A DNA stretch of 64,000 nucleotides, from positions 2,570,151-2,634,150 of the forward strand of contig NZ_KB217478.1 of NCBI RefSeq assembly GCF_000331305.1, given 5' to 3'. Positions 44,384-53,697 of this stretch are shown in pieces. Both the position numbers and the translations under genes were made by a program. The stretch's first letter is position 1. Every line of letters starts with the position of its first letter. The DNA comes from Calothrix sp. PCC 7103. GTDB lineage: Bacteria > Cyanobacteriota > Cyanobacteriia > Cyanobacteriales > Nostocaceae. Below the pieces are notes generated by a model. That model saw nothing but the letters and a program-made list of their open reading frames with translations. It made no database searches and had not been told where the DNA came from.

Positions 44384-45994
44384 ATGTCTCATTCTGAGTT
44401 ACCTGAGTCTTCCGTTTCCGTTGAAACAGAACAGCCTGCTCTTACAGATCATAGTCAAGCCCAACAAGAATTACATGAGTCGCGAAGAGAGCAAGAGCAA
44501 CCGTTCAAGCCGCGTCAAAAACCACGTTGGCCTTTGATATTGTTCATTATTCTTTCCATTGGAGGTGCGGGTTTAAGTTGGCGTTGGTGGCAAGCTAGTC
44601 ATGCTAACAATACACCTAATGGTTCTTCTGGGGCAGCAGCCAAGTTACCAATGGCAACGAGTGTCAAACTAGCGGATGTAGAAACTGGAACCGTTCAAGA
44701 AACTTCAATATTTATTGGTACTTTAGAGGCGCCACGTTCCGTAACAATCAAGCCACAAGTTGAAGGGCGAGTTAGTCAAATTTTTTCTAAAGAAGGCGCG
44801 CGGGTTCAACAAGGGCAAGTAATAGTTAGTCTTCAAAGTGATGATGTCCAAGCCTTACTACTACAAAGGAAAGCAGCGTTAGAACAAGCTAGTGCAAATC
44901 TTGCTGAACTAAAAGCTGGTACTCGTCCTGAACAAATTGCCCAAGCCAAAGCTACATTAGCTCAAGCCCAAGCAAAGCTTACAGATGCCCAAGCTGGAGC
45001 GCAGCCACAAGAAATAGCGCAAGCGGTCGCTCAAATTGAGGCTGCTAAATCCAAATCGGATTTAGCAAAATCGCGAGCCAAGCGATACGAACAATTGAGC
45101 AAAGAGGGTGCAGTTTCCCAAGACCAGTTAGAAGGATATCTGAAGGAACAGCGCAGTTCTGAAGCAACCCTTGTGGTAGCACAAAAACGCTTAGAGCAAC
45201 TCCGTAAAGGTAGAGGCTCTGATATTAGTGCCTTATCTGCGACTGTAGAACAGCAAAGACAAAACTTAAAGCAGCAGGAAAATGGCCCACGCATAGAAGA
45301 AATTGCCCAAGCACGCGCGCAAGTTGCTCAGTCAGCGGCACAACTTCGGGCAGCACAAGTCCAACTGCAATATACAAAAGTCGTAGCTCCTTTTACTGGC
45401 GTTGTTGGTAGTATCCCAGTAAAGATAGGAGACTATGTAGGCAAAGGAGATCAACTCACTACACTGACCAAAAATGATTCTTTTGACTTGAATATATTCA
45501 TTCCGTTAAACCGAGCCAAACAGTTGCGCTTAGGATTACCAGTACAGTTGTTGGATAGTAAAGGCAAATCTATAGCAATGGGTAGAGTTAGTTTTATCTC
45601 TCCAAATGCTACTTCTGATTCGCAAACTGTTTTAGCAAAAGCTACTTTCACCAATTCTAATGGTCAACTTCTCAACCGCGAGTCAGTACAAGCCAAAGTT
45701 ATCTGGGATCAACGTCCGGGAATTTTAATTCCAGTTACGGCAGTATCTCGTCTAGGTGGGAAGACTTTTGTTTTTGTGGCTCAAACTGCTTCACCATCCA
45801 AACCCGGAATGCCTTCACTAATAGCTCAACAAAAGCCAGTAGAGTTGGGAGCTATTCAAGGGAATAATTATCAAGTTCTCCAAGGATTGAACAGTAGTGA
45901 AAAAATCGTTGTTTCTGGACTTCTTAATTTAACTAACGGCGCCCCTATTATGCAGGCGCCTGAAGAAACTGATAATAAACAGCCCCAATCTTAA
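44384..45994 (+). CDS. RND efflux periplasmic adaptor (membrane fusion protein)
   Basis: 536 aa. A cytoplasmic hydrophilic leader of about 45 residues precedes a membrane anchor (49-67, PLILFIILSIGGAGLSW). The lipoyl/barrel-sandwich halves are SVTIKPQVEGRVSQIFSKEG and YTKVVAPFTGVVGSIPVKIG. Between them is a long hairpin with ALEQASANLAELKAGTRPEQ and similar near-repeats. It links the RND pump to an outer-membrane channel, which is not encoded here. 9 bp before the RND gene, so co-transcribed. Confidence 0.93.
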   Translation: MSHSELPESSVSVETEQPALTDHSQAQQELHESRREQEQPFKPRQKPRWPLILFIILSIGGAGLSWRWWQASHANNTPNGSSGAAAKLPMATSVKLADVETGTVQETSIFIGTLEAPRSVTIKPQVEGRVSQIFSKEGARVQQGQVIVSLQSDDVQALLLQRKAALEQASANLAELKAGTRPEQIAQAKATLAQAQAKLTDAQAGAQPQEIAQAVAQIEAAKSKSDLAKSRAKRYEQLSKEGAVSQDQLEGYLKEQRSSEATLVVAQKRLEQLRKGRGSDISALSATVEQQRQNLKQQENGPRIEEIAQARAQVAQSAAQLRAAQVQLQYTKVVAPFTGVVGSIPVKIGDYVGKGDQLTTLTKNDSFDLNIFIPLNRAKQLRLGLPVQLLDSKGKSIAMGRVSFISPNATSDSQTVLAKATFTNSNGQLLNRESVQAKVIWDQRPGILIPVTAVSRLGGKTFVFVAQTASPSKPGMPSLIAQQKPVELGAIQGNNYQVLQGLNSSEKIVVSGLLNLTNGAPIMQAPEETDNKQPQS

Positions 45995-46003
45995 CCCTAG
46001 TTT

Positions 46004-49000
46004 ATGTTTGTTAATACGTTCATTAAACGTCCAGTTCTGACAACAGTCTGTACATTTATCATTTTGCTGTTGGGAAGTATCTGTATTCCAATTCTGCCTA
46101 TTTCTCAACTACCAGACCTTGCTCCGGTTCAAATAAATGTTACTTCTAATAATACTGGTGCGGATGCTCAAACAACGGAAAATACTGTTACTAATATTAT
46201 TGAACGACAAATTAATGGTGTTAAAGATGTATCTTATATATCATCTAATACGGGTAATGATGGTTCGAGCAATATAACAGTCTCCTTTCCAACTGGCGTA
46301 AATGGAGATATTGCCCAAGTTAACGTTCAAAATAAACAAGCCCTTGCTACACCTCAATTGCCAGATACTATTCAGCGAACAGGTGTCACTGTTGAAACGG
46401 CATCAAGCAGTCTTCTTCTGGTTTATGGCTTTTACTCAGATAATGCTGAATATGACAATATTTTTATTAGTAACTATATTGATTTATACGTTCTCGATCT
46501 AATCAAACGGGTTCCTGGTGTAGGAAGCGTCAGGATTTTTGGAGAACGTAAATACGCAATGCGTCTCTGGCTTGATCCAAATAAACTTGCCCAAAATCAA
46601 CTGACTGCCCAAGATGTAACAACTGCCCTTCAGGAACAAAATATTCAGGTGGGTGCAGGCGCCCTTGGTAAGGAACCGGCGCCAGATAATCAAAGCTTTG
46701 AATTTGCTTTGCGGGCAACTAGTCGGCTCAAAGACGTATCTGAATTTGAGAACTTGGTGCTGAAAGTTGGGACTGGAGGCACTTTGATCAAGCTTGCAGA
46801 CGTGGGTAGAGTTGAATTAGGGGCAGAAAACTATCTTTCCGATGCCAAATTCACTTTACAAGGAAGTAATCCCAAGTCAGCTGTAGGTTTAGGAGTATAC
46901 CAACTTCCAGGTAGTAATGCTCTGCAAGTTGCCCATGCTGTGGAATCACAGATCGAAGAGTTGGCAAAAAGTTTTCCACCAGGACTTAAGGCAGAAGTAT
47001 CATTTGACACAACTCCATTTGTGGAAATTTCCTTAGAAGAGGTGCTACATACCTTGGCAGAGGCGATTGTACTGGTAGTGTTGGTTATTTTTGTGTTTTT
47101 ACAAGACTGGCGCACTACAATTATCCCTACTGTTGCGATTCCCGTGTCTTTAATTGGGACATGTGCGGCTCTTTTAGTTTTGGGATTTCAGATTAATACA
47201 TTAACTTTGTTTGGATTTGTTTTAGCGATTGGTATAGTTGTCGATGATGCCATTATTGTAGTGGAGGCAGTTGCAGTTAAGCTCGACCAGGGTATGAAAC
47301 CCTTTGATGCAGCAGTCGAGGCAATGAAAGAGTTAACTGGCGCCATTATTGCCACTTCACTTGTTTTGATGGCAGTGTTTATTCCCGTCGCATTTATTCC
47401 GGGTACTACTGGTATTGTTTACAAACAATTTGCATTAACTATTGCTTGCTCGATTGCCATCTCAACCTTCAATGCTTTAACATTCTCTCCGAGTATGGCT
47501 GCTATCCTCATGCGTCCATCTGCACCTGCATGGGGTCCTTTTGGCTGGTTCTTTGGTTTGTTTAATCGGGGATTTGCCTGGTTTACACGTCGGTATGTTG
47601 GATTTGTTAGCTTCCTTACCCATGTTAAACCGATTGTAATTGGGGTATTTATAGCTGGGTTATTAGCAACTGGCTTCATGTATAAATTAGTACCTACTGG
47701 ATTTATTCCAGAGGAAGACCAGGGCTACTTTTTTGTAATTGCCCAAGCACCCGATGGGGTTTCTTTGAAGTATACAGAATCTATTATGGAGCGTGTTGCC
47801 AAGGAAACCTCAGCAATTCCAGAAACTAAAGCTACTTTTTTAATTAGCGGCTTTGGTTTTGATGGAAGTGCTTCTAATGTGGGACTTGGGTTTGTTAGTC
47901 TTAAATCTTGGAAAGAAAGAACTAAAGAATCTCAATCTGTCTACGGTTTACTTAAGAACCTTAACAAAAAGCTTTCTGCCATTACAGAAGCGAGAGTGCT
48001 TGCTGTAAATGCTCCCCCTGTTCGAGGTTTGAGTACTACGGGTGGTTTTGAGTTTCTAGTGCAAGACCGAACCGGGACGGCGCCAATTGAAACTTTGGTA
48101 GAAAATGCTCAAAAGGTAATTGCAGCGGCAAACAAAAAACCCGTTTTACAAAGAGTATTTACTCAGTTTACTGCAAATACTCCTCAATTTGATATTCAGG
48201 TAAACCGTAACCAAGCAAAAGCTCTGAACGTAGATGTTAACCAAATCTTTGGAGCGTTACAAACTTATTTAGGGTCACAATATGTAAATAACTTTGTTCA
48301 AGGGCAGAGACAGTACCGGGTATATGTCCAAGCAGATGGAATATTCCGCTCTAATCCTGACGATATTGGTAAGCTTTATGTTCGCTCTAGAAGTGGAGCA
48401 ATGATTCCTTTGAGCAATTTGGTTGAAGTTACTCCCTTTGTAGGACCGAAAACTATTTCCCATTACAATTTGTATAGATCAATTAAGATTCAAGGCAGTC
48501 CTGCTCCTGGCGCCAGTTCTGGACAGGCAATTCAAGCGATGGAGGAAGTTGCCAAAGAAGTCTTACCCCAAGGTTTTAGTTACGAATGGACGGGGACTTA
48601 TCTCCAAGAGAAATCATCTGGAGGAGCAACAGGGCTAATTTTCGTTTTAGCAATCGTTATTGTTTTTCTAGTGCTGTCGGCTCAGTATGAAAGCTACATT
48701 GACCCAATTATTATTTTGCTAACGGTTCCCCTGGCAATTTTAGGAGCAATGACAGCGATTTGGCTGCGCTCGAATATTTTTATGACAGATAGCCTGTTTC
48801 CAAAAGTAGTAGATGATATTTATTGTCAAGTAGGTTTGGTAACATTGATTGGTTTAGCCGCGAAGAATGCAATTTTAATTGTGGAATTTGCCAATCAGCT
48901 ACATGAGCAAGGTATGAGTTACACGCGCGCGGCAGTAAAAGCAGGGGAAGAACGTTTGCGACCAATCTTAATGACTTCCTTTGCAGCATTGTTAGGATTT

Positions 49001-49180
49001 TTACCCCTGGTTCTCTCAGAAGGCGCCGGAGCAAGTAGTCGTTGGTCTTTAGGGACAGCACTTTTTGGAGGACTGTTACTAGCTACATTCTTAAGTCTGT
49101 TTTTAGTGCCAATTCTTTATATCTTGGTGAAAAGTCTCGCTCAGTCTGTATTTAAAACATTGCACAAAAAGATGGGTTAA
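46004..49180 (+). CDS. RND-family multidrug efflux permease (HAE1 type)
   Basis: 1058 aa, 12 membrane helices with two large periplasmic loops. It starts MFVNTFIKRPVLTTVCTFII. Proton-relay Asp pair in TM4: FVLAIGIVVDDAIIVVEAVA (about 405-424). Lys in TM10: LIGLAAKNAILIVEFANQLH. PVAFIPGTTGIVYKQFALTI and LIFVLAIVIVFLVLSAQYES are also typical. It exports drugs or other amphiphiles using the proton gradient together with the adaptor upstream. Ligand unknown. Probably under the TetR gene at 43649. Confidence 0.95.
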   Translation: MFVNTFIKRPVLTTVCTFIILLLGSICIPILPISQLPDLAPVQINVTSNNTGADAQTTENTVTNIIERQINGVKDVSYISSNTGNDGSSNITVSFPTGVNGDIAQVNVQNKQALATPQLPDTIQRTGVTVETASSSLLLVYGFYSDNAEYDNIFISNYIDLYVLDLIKRVPGVGSVRIFGERKYAMRLWLDPNKLAQNQLTAQDVTTALQEQNIQVGAGALGKEPAPDNQSFEFALRATSRLKDVSEFENLVLKVGTGGTLIKLADVGRVELGAENYLSDAKFTLQGSNPKSAVGLGVYQLPGSNALQVAHAVESQIEELAKSFPPGLKAEVSFDTTPFVEISLEEVLHTLAEAIVLVVLVIFVFLQDWRTTIIPTVAIPVSLIGTCAALLVLGFQINTLTLFGFVLAIGIVVDDAIIVVEAVAVKLDQGMKPFDAAVEAMKELTGAIIATSLVLMAVFIPVAFIPGTTGIVYKQFALTIACSIAISTFNALTFSPSMAAILMRPSAPAWGPFGWFFGLFNRGFAWFTRRYVGFVSFLTHVKPIVIGVFIAGLLATGFMYKLVPTGFIPEEDQGYFFVIAQAPDGVSLKYTESIMERVAKETSAIPETKATFLISGFGFDGSASNVGLGFVSLKSWKERTKESQSVYGLLKNLNKKLSAITEARVLAVNAPPVRGLSTTGGFEFLVQDRTGTAPIETLVENAQKVIAAANKKPVLQRVFTQFTANTPQFDIQVNRNQAKALNVDVNQIFGALQTYLGSQYVNNFVQGQRQYRVYVQADGIFRSNPDDIGKLYVRSRSGAMIPLSNLVEVTPFVGPKTISHYNLYRSIKIQGSPAPGASSGQAIQAMEEVAKEVLPQGFSYEWTGTYLQEKSSGGATGLIFVLAIVIVFLVLSAQYESYIDPIIILLTVPLAILGAMTAIWLRSNIFMTDSLFPKVVDDIYCQVGLVTLIGLAAKNAILIVEFANQLHEQGMSYTRAAVKAGEERLRPILMTSFAALLGFLPLVLSEGAGASSRWSLGTALFGGLLLATFLSLFLVPILYILVKSLAQSVFKTLHKKMG

Positions 49181-49305
49181 TTTGCAACGGATACAACATA
49201 TATAACGGATGAGTGATGATAATTGGTGCATAAAAGATGACATCAAATTTTACAGAAAATTCTACATTAAATAATAGTCTTAGTCTCCATACATATAATC
49301 CTCAA

Positions 49306-50334
49306 TTATTTGATACCCACAGCCATTGAATCAGCACCAACCAAGTGTTCGACGTAAGTTTCTCGGAAACCCGCTTGACGCAACCAGGTGCAGCAATCTG
49401 CCCCAGTATAATCAAAACCTCCTGGTGTTTCAATAAGCATATTGAGGCTCATAAGTAACCCAAAAACATTTTGGCGCCGTTCATCATCAATCAGCGCTTC
49501 GTAAACAATTAGTACCCCGTTGGTTGGCAGTGCTTCATAAGCTTTGGCAATTATCATTTGCTTCTCATCAAGATTCCAGTCATGGAGAATGTGACCCATT
49601 ACTAGTACATCTACTGTTGGTAGTGTTTCTTGGAAAAAATTTCCTGCTTGAAAATGAAGCCGTTCGCTTAAATTGAATGATGCTACATACTCTTCAAACA
49701 CTGGTCGAACAGGCGCCAAGTCGTAGCCGATACCCTTCAAATGTTTGTGCTGTAGAGCAAGCTGTACGGGCAGTCCACCTTGAGCCGCACCGATATCAGC
49801 AAAAGTTGTATAATTTTGCCAAGGAAATTTTTGCCCTATTGCCTGTGCGGTTCCCAAACTAATACCCGTCATACTTCCCAGAAATAACCTTAGATTAGCT
49901 GGGTCACTGTAAATAGTTGAAAAAAAATCTCCCCCGTGTTTGATTTCATTCTGTGGTTGACCTGTACGTAATGCTTCGGTTAACGAACCCCAAAAATGAT
50001 AGAGCCGTGCATTAGCCATCTCCAAAACCCCACCAACGTAAGATGGCTTTGACTTGTCCAAAAATAAATCTGTTTCAGGTGTATTCGCGTATTGCTCACC
50101 GTGGCGCTCCAGTAGATTCATCGCAACAAGCGCATCTAAAAAATCACGCAAACTACGAGTGTGAAGTCCAAGACGTTGAGCTAGAGTATTTGCGTCTAAC
50201 TTAGTCGGCGCCAATTCTGTAAATAAGCCTAATTCGACAGCACTCAACAAAGTTTTAGAACTCCAAAATCCAAATCCTAATTCTAAAATTCTGTCAGGAG
50301 TAGGTTGTTTGTCATGTTGTAACATTTGTTTCAC
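49306..50334 (-). CDS. SAM-dependent O-methyltransferase
   Basis: 342 aa. An N-terminal winged-helix dimerisation domain ([40 protein letters not shown]) is followed by a class I methyltransferase domain with [18 protein letters not shown] (SAM motif I), [15 protein letters not shown] (catalytic His region) and [16 protein letters not shown]. It matches the plant-type O-methyltransferase/hydroxyneurosporene methyltransferase family. The acceptor is unknown. Start GTG 50334 or ATG 50325. Divergent from ureD. Confidence 0.88.
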   Translation of the reverse strand: MKQMLQHDKQPTPDRILELGFGFWSSKTLLSAVELGLFTELAPTKLDANTLAQRLGLHTRSLRDFLDALVAMNLLERHGEQYANTPETDLFLDKSKPSYVGGVLEMANARLYHFWGSLTEALRTGQPQNEIKHGGDFFSTIYSDPANLRLFLGSMTGISLGTAQAIGQKFPWQNYTTFADIGAAQGGLPVQLALQHKHLKGIGYDLAPVRPVFEEYVASFNLSERLHFQAGNFFQETLPTVDVLVMGHILHDWNLDEKQMIIAKAYEALPTNGVLIVYEALIDDERRQNVFGLLMSLNMLIETPGGFDYTGADCCTWLRQAGFRETYVEHLVGADSMAVGIK

Positions 50335-50413
50335 TGTGATTAAAATTGACTAAATACAACATAATCTCTGTATTATAAAAACAAATCTATACGTAAAAAT
50401 TTTTAACAAATTA

Positions 50414-50427
50414 GTACCTTTAAGTAA
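50414..50427 (+). promoter_or_regulatory. Near-consensus NtcA site upstream of ureD
   Basis: GTA-N8-TAA (GTACCTTTAAGTAA), one base from the NtcA consensus GTAN8TAC. It lies about 95 bp before ureD. Nitrogen control of urease would make sense, but no well-placed TAN3T box follows at the canonical 22-nt spacing. Confidence 0.3.
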
Positions 50428-50522
50428 CGCAATATATATAAATAATCCTTTATTGCGCCTAATAGATTAATTTTTACAACAAAAAGTTATTTCACTCTCT
50501 TAATCAAGATTAAGTATAAAAA

Positions 50523-51386
50523 ATGGTAAAAAATCTATCAGCAATACTTACACCAAATAGCTGGCATGGAAAACTAGACTTGTTGTATGCAAATCGCCAA
50601 GGTATAACTCAATTAATTCACGCTCATCATCAAGCACCGTTAAAAGTGCAACGTCCGTTTTACCCAGAAGGGAAAGCCGTTTGCCACAGCGTGATTTTAC
50701 ATACTGCTGGGGGTGTTGTTGGTGGTGATAAATTATCTTGTAATTTCCAACTTCAGCCAGAATCACAAGTATTAATTACAACAGCCGCAGCAGGCAAAAT
50801 TTATCGTAGTAACGGGCGCCAAGCCACACAAAATATAAATATTGAAGTTAGCACAGGCGCCACATTAGAATGGCTACCACAAGAAACAATCGTATTTGAT
50901 GGCGCCATATATCGGCAAGACACACGTATAAATTTAGCTGAAAACGCGAACTTTATAGGCTGGGAAATTACGCGGTTTGGACGCAGCGCACGTGGTGAGA
51001 AGTTTTTACACGGTAATTGGAAAAGTAACACAGAAGTTTGGCAACAAGGTAAACCGTTGTGGGTAGACAGACAATGGTTGCCTGGTAGTGAAGAAATATT
51101 TTATAGTCCCCATGCATTAAACGGACAACCCGTTGTAGGTACTTTTATATATATAGGTTCAACAGTCTCACCAGAAATCATCGAAAAAGCTAGTTCCTAT
51201 ACTCAGCACTCAGTACTCAGCACTCAGTACTCATTCGGAGTTACTCGGTTAGAACATGGATTTTTGTGTAGATATCGTGGTAGTTCCACCTCAGAGGTGA
51301 GAAACTGGTTTACGGCAGCGTGGCAGTTATTACGGCAATCATTATTAGAACGTTCTGACTGCATACCGCGTGTTTGGCAAATATAA
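50523..51386 (+). CDS. ureD: Urease accessory protein UreD
   Basis: UreD scaffolds nickel insertion into urease with UreF and UreG. 287 aa. Motifs: GKLDLLYANRQGITQLIHAH, QRPFYPEGKAVCHSVILHTA, GGVVGGDKLS, ITTAAAGKIYRSNGRQATQN and TLEWLPQETIVFDGA. Near the C-terminus, residues about 227-238 (TQHSVLSTQYSF) come from a tandem heptamer DNA repeat inserted in frame, between conserved family blocks. It starts the ureDAB set, 11 bp before ureA. ureE, ureF and ureG are not in the window. Confidence 0.93.
   Translation: MVKNLSAILTPNSWHGKLDLLYANRQGITQLIHAHHQAPLKVQRPFYPEGKAVCHSVILHTAGGVVGGDKLSCNFQLQPESQVLITTAAAGKIYRSNGRQATQNINIEVSTGATLEWLPQETIVFDGAIYRQDTRINLAENANFIGWEITRFGRSARGEKFLHGNWKSNTEVWQQGKPLWVDRQWLPGSEEIFYSPHALNGQPVVGTFIYIGSTVSPEIIEKASSYTQHSVLSTQYSFGVTRLEHGFLCRYRGSSTSEVRNWFTAAWQLLRQSLLERSDCIPRVWQI
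51201..51235. repeat. STRR heptamer repeat inside ureD
   Basis: ACTCAGC, ACTCAGT, ACTCAGC, ACTCAGT, then ACTCATT. Three heptamers make 21 nt, so the frame is kept and translates as TQHSVLS-TQYSF. The same heptamer family is intergenic at 29121-29192 and 63225-63290. Confidence 0.85.
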
Positions 51387-51397
51387 AGGGGTAGTAA

Positions 51398-51700
51398 ATG
51401 CAGCTAACGCCGCAGGAAAAAGATAAATTACTAATTTTTACTGCTGCTTTATTGGCAGAAAGACGTAAAGACCGAGGTTTAAAGTTAAATTACCCGGAAG
51501 CAGTTGCTTTTATTACTGCTGCAATATTAGAAGGCGCCAGGGATGGACGTACAGTTGCCGAGTTAATGAGTTATGGTACAACCTTATTAAAACGTAACGA
51601 CGTAATGGAAGGTGTACCAGAAATGGTGCATGAAGTGCAAGTAGAAGCAACATTTCCAGATGGTACAAAACTTGTAACCGTACATAATCCTATTCAATAG
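51398..51700 (+). CDS. ureA: Urease subunit gamma
   Basis: 100 aa. [57 protein letters not shown] and [20 protein letters not shown] are the UreA signature. Forms the (alpha-beta-gamma)3 enzyme. 11 bp after ureD and 12 bp before ureB. Confidence 0.97.
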   Translation: MQLTPQEKDKLLIFTAALLAERRKDRGLKLNYPEAVAFITAAILEGARDGRTVAELMSYGTTLLKRNDVMEGVPEMVHEVQVEATFPDGTKLVTVHNPIQ

Positions 51701-51712
51701 ATTTTAAATTTT

Positions 51713-52018
51713 ATGATTCCAGGTGAAATTATTACACCAGATGGCGAAATCGAATTAAATGCAGGGCGCCAAACAGTAAGACTACAGGTTGCCAATACAG
51801 GAGATAGACCAATTCAAGTAGGTTCGCACTTTCATTTTTTTGAAGTAAACACAGCATTACACTTTAATAGAGAACTAGCGCGCGGAATGCGTCTCGATAT
51901 TCCTGCTGGTACTGCTGTACGTTTTGAACCCGGAGATGAAAAAGAGATTGTTTTAGTACCGTTGATGGGTAGGCGCCAAGTATACGGTTTCAACGGATTG
52001 ATAAACGGCGCCTTGTAG
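51713..52018 (+). CDS. ureB: Urease subunit beta
   Basis: 101 aa. [60 protein letters not shown] and [18 protein letters not shown] are diagnostic. A perfect inverted repeat begins at the stop codon, so ureB seems to end its transcript, with ureC 2.8 kb away. Confidence 0.97.
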   Translation: MIPGEIITPDGEIELNAGRQTVRLQVANTGDRPIQVGSHFHFFEVNTALHFNRELARGMRLDIPAGTAVRFEPGDEKEIVLVPLMGRRQVYGFNGLINGAL

Positions 52019-52073
52019 GGGCAGGTTAACCAATAATCTTCATCACCAACGCAAAATCTACTAAACCTGCCCC
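52018..52073 (+). terminator. Inverted repeat after ureB
   Basis: GGGGCAGGTT (52018-52027) and AACCTGCCCC (52064-52073) are perfect 10-bp arms, overlapping the ureB stop codon. It could terminate ureDAB. No T-run follows. Confidence 0.5.
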
Positions 52074-52135
52074 CTGAATAGATAGGACGGGCAAGGATGC
52101 CCATCCCACAAGAAGTTTAGCAAAACCGATTGAAA

Positions 52136-52615
52136 ATGAGCGAAAACCAAAAGCCACACCCATTAATACGCGCAGAAGCAATAAAACAGTTACAAGAACA
52201 CAGCTTCTCCCACCCTTGGAACAATAATTCCGAGATTAAAGGCGTATTCTTAGGTCAAGCCGTAGGTTTACAAAGAATAGGAATAAACCTAGTACATATA
52301 CCACCTGGTAAAGAATCCTTCATATACCACTCGCATCAATTGCAAGAAGAATTTATATATATACTTTCAGGACGAGGAATAGCAGAAATTAACGAAGAAG
52401 AATTTGAAGTAGGCGCCGGAGACTTCATGGGCTTTCCCACACCCTCAGTACCACACCATCTTCGCAACCCATTTAATGAAAACCTAGTATATATAGTTGG
52501 TGGAGAAAGGCGCCTTTTTGACATCGCTGATTTTCCACGCTTACAAAAACGAATGTTCCGCAACGGCGCCGAAGTACAAATAGCAGACTGGAACAATCTC
52601 AAACCAATGGAATAA
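52136..52615 (+). CDS. Cupin-domain protein
   Basis: 159 aa from ATG 52136 (MSENQKPHPLIRAEAI). Single cupin fold: VHIPPGKESFIYHSHQLQEE, then FIYILSGRGIAEI, gives the metal-binding His/Glu of motif 1. VGAGDFMGFPTPSVPHHLRN gives motif 2, with the third His. A likely metal-dependent enzyme or ligand-binding protein of unknown substrate. It lies inside the split urease locus but is not a known urease gene. Confidence 0.85.
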   Translation: MSENQKPHPLIRAEAIKQLQEHSFSHPWNNNSEIKGVFLGQAVGLQRIGINLVHIPPGKESFIYHSHQLQEEFIYILSGRGIAEINEEEFEVGAGDFMGFPTPSVPHHLRNPFNENLVYIVGGERRLFDIADFPRLQKRMFRNGAEVQIADWNNLKPME

Positions 52616-52630
52616 CATTTATTTAACAAC

Positions 52631-52665
52631 TGTAGGTTGGGTGGAGGCTTTGCAGAACCCAACAA
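52631..52665. repeat. GTAGGTTGGG-type intergenic repeat
   Basis: TGTAGGTTGGGTGGAG, then AACCCAACAAA. The first 16 bases are identical to the terminal repeat at 62432, and the whole belongs to the same hairpin family as 28455. Confidence 0.6.
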
Positions 52666-52856
52666 ATTTTGATAAGTATATTTATCTTGACTCTAATAGT
52701 AGCAAAACTTCATTTTTTATGCCATGTATAAAATTATATTTTTGGGATAAGAAAAAGGGCAAGGGGAGAAAGTAAAAGTATCTTCCCCCAAGTTAACACT
52801 GGTACAAATGAAGCAAGACGGCGCCGCTTTTATCCAGGCAAAAATAAATTATTGCC

Positions 52857-53081
52857 TTAAACTGCTTTATCGCGCGGTTCTGAGCTTTTACTCATTTGCT
52901 TAATAAATTCTGGATAATTTTCCAAATCTTCTGCGGACTCCAATGCTGGCATTTCTATCCAAGTAGCCTCTGCATGTAATTTATCTGCATAAGTATAAAA
53001 AGCTTCATCGTCTTCTCGATGGGTAATAACATAAGCATGTAACTCTTTAAGACTCATTGCTTTGAAGTTAGGCTTGCTCAT
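52857..53081 (-). CDS. DUF6887-like small protein
   Basis: 74 aa from ATG 53081 (MSKPNFKAMSLKELHAYVIT, then HREDDEAFYTYADKLH). The sequence pattern is that of a small cyanobacterial family (I believe DUF6887) usually found after a DUF6888-like gene, as here; they overlap by ATGA. The pair resembles a toxin-antitoxin or other two-component small-gene module, but activity is not established. Confidence 0.7.
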   Translation of the reverse strand: MSKPNFKAMSLKELHAYVITHREDDEAFYTYADKLHAEATWIEMPALESAEDLENYPEFIKQMSKSSEPRDKAV

Positions 53082-53263
53082 CCAACATACCTCCATCTAC
53101 CATTAGGATATATTTCTATGATATTCTCCTCACCCGCTAAGAAAAAAACATTACCTGTTCGTTCATCTAAACGAACTATGTTGACAGGCAAGTAGAGTTT
53201 GGTGAAACAAATACAGAGATTGAAACACTGTGATTTTTGTTCTGCTGTGGGAACTCTTGACAC
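53078..53263 (-). CDS. DUF6888-like small protein
   Basis: 61 aa from GTG 53263. NLCICFTKLYLPVNIVRLDE, then RTGNVFFLAGE and IIEIYPNGRWRYVG, fit the small cyanobacterial family I recall as DUF6888. Translationally coupled to the next gene by a 4-bp overlap. Function unknown. Confidence 0.7.
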   Translation of the reverse strand: MSRVPTAEQKSQCFNLCICFTKLYLPVNIVRLDERTGNVFFLAGEENIIEIYPNGRWRYVG

Positions 53264-53264
53264 A

Positions 53265-53443
53265 CTATACTTTCAACTCGTCAGTTGATAATTTTACCAC
53301 GCTCGTTAGAACAAAATTACACCCTTGTATAGTCTCGTCGAGTAAGAGCTTCATGGAGCATATTCCTCAAAACCTTCCAATGGCTCGTCAAAATCATCTA
53401 ACATTTTTAGTAATCCCTTGGCACGTTTAAATACGTGATAATA
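53265..53443 (-). pseudogene. Remnant of a DUF2281-antitoxin / PIN-toxin pair
   Basis: On the minus strand the frame after TAA 53444 reads KRAKGLLKMLDDFDEPLEGF, then EEYAP and a stop. This looks like the C-terminal tail of a DUF2281-type antitoxin (family tail near DDFDEPLEDFKEYM). ATG 53354 overlaps that stop and starts MKLLLDETIQGCNF, then KLSTDEL: the first residues of a PIN/VapC toxin (MKLLLDTHTFIW in family), stopping after 29 codons. Both are broken. Confidence 0.5.
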
Positions 53444-53677
53444 TTACCACTGAGTAGCAATTTCCTCGCTTTCTCTAGTTATATTCCAATCAATCGCTGC
53501 AACCCAAAGCTTTTCTTCCTCTGAATACTGCACAACTCCCCCTACTTGTAATTCTTCACTGTATAGGATAAGTAATTGACCTTCGTGTAACTTTATATTC
53601 TGGCGCCGCAAATGGTCATTAGTACCGACGCAGTTAAGACGCAACCAACCTGGAATATCAGCGTTGTGGAAGTCCAC
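53444..53677 (-). CDS. Small hypothetical protein, possibly start-damaged
   Basis: 77 aa from GTG 53677 (VDFHNADIPGWLRLNCVGTN, LHEGQLLILYSEELQVGGVV). The frame is open upstream for 12 more codons (NWRKVISDPRIF) that look part of the same protein but contain no start codon. So either GTG is the start or the original start is lost. Beta-rich. It follows the DUF5615 gene by 20 bp on the same strand. Function unknown. Confidence 0.5.
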   Translation of the reverse strand: MDFHNADIPGWLRLNCVGTNDHLRRQNIKLHEGQLLILYSEELQVGGVVQYSEEEKLWVAAIDWNITRESEEIATQW

Positions 53678-53697
53678 AAAAATCCGGGGATCACTTA

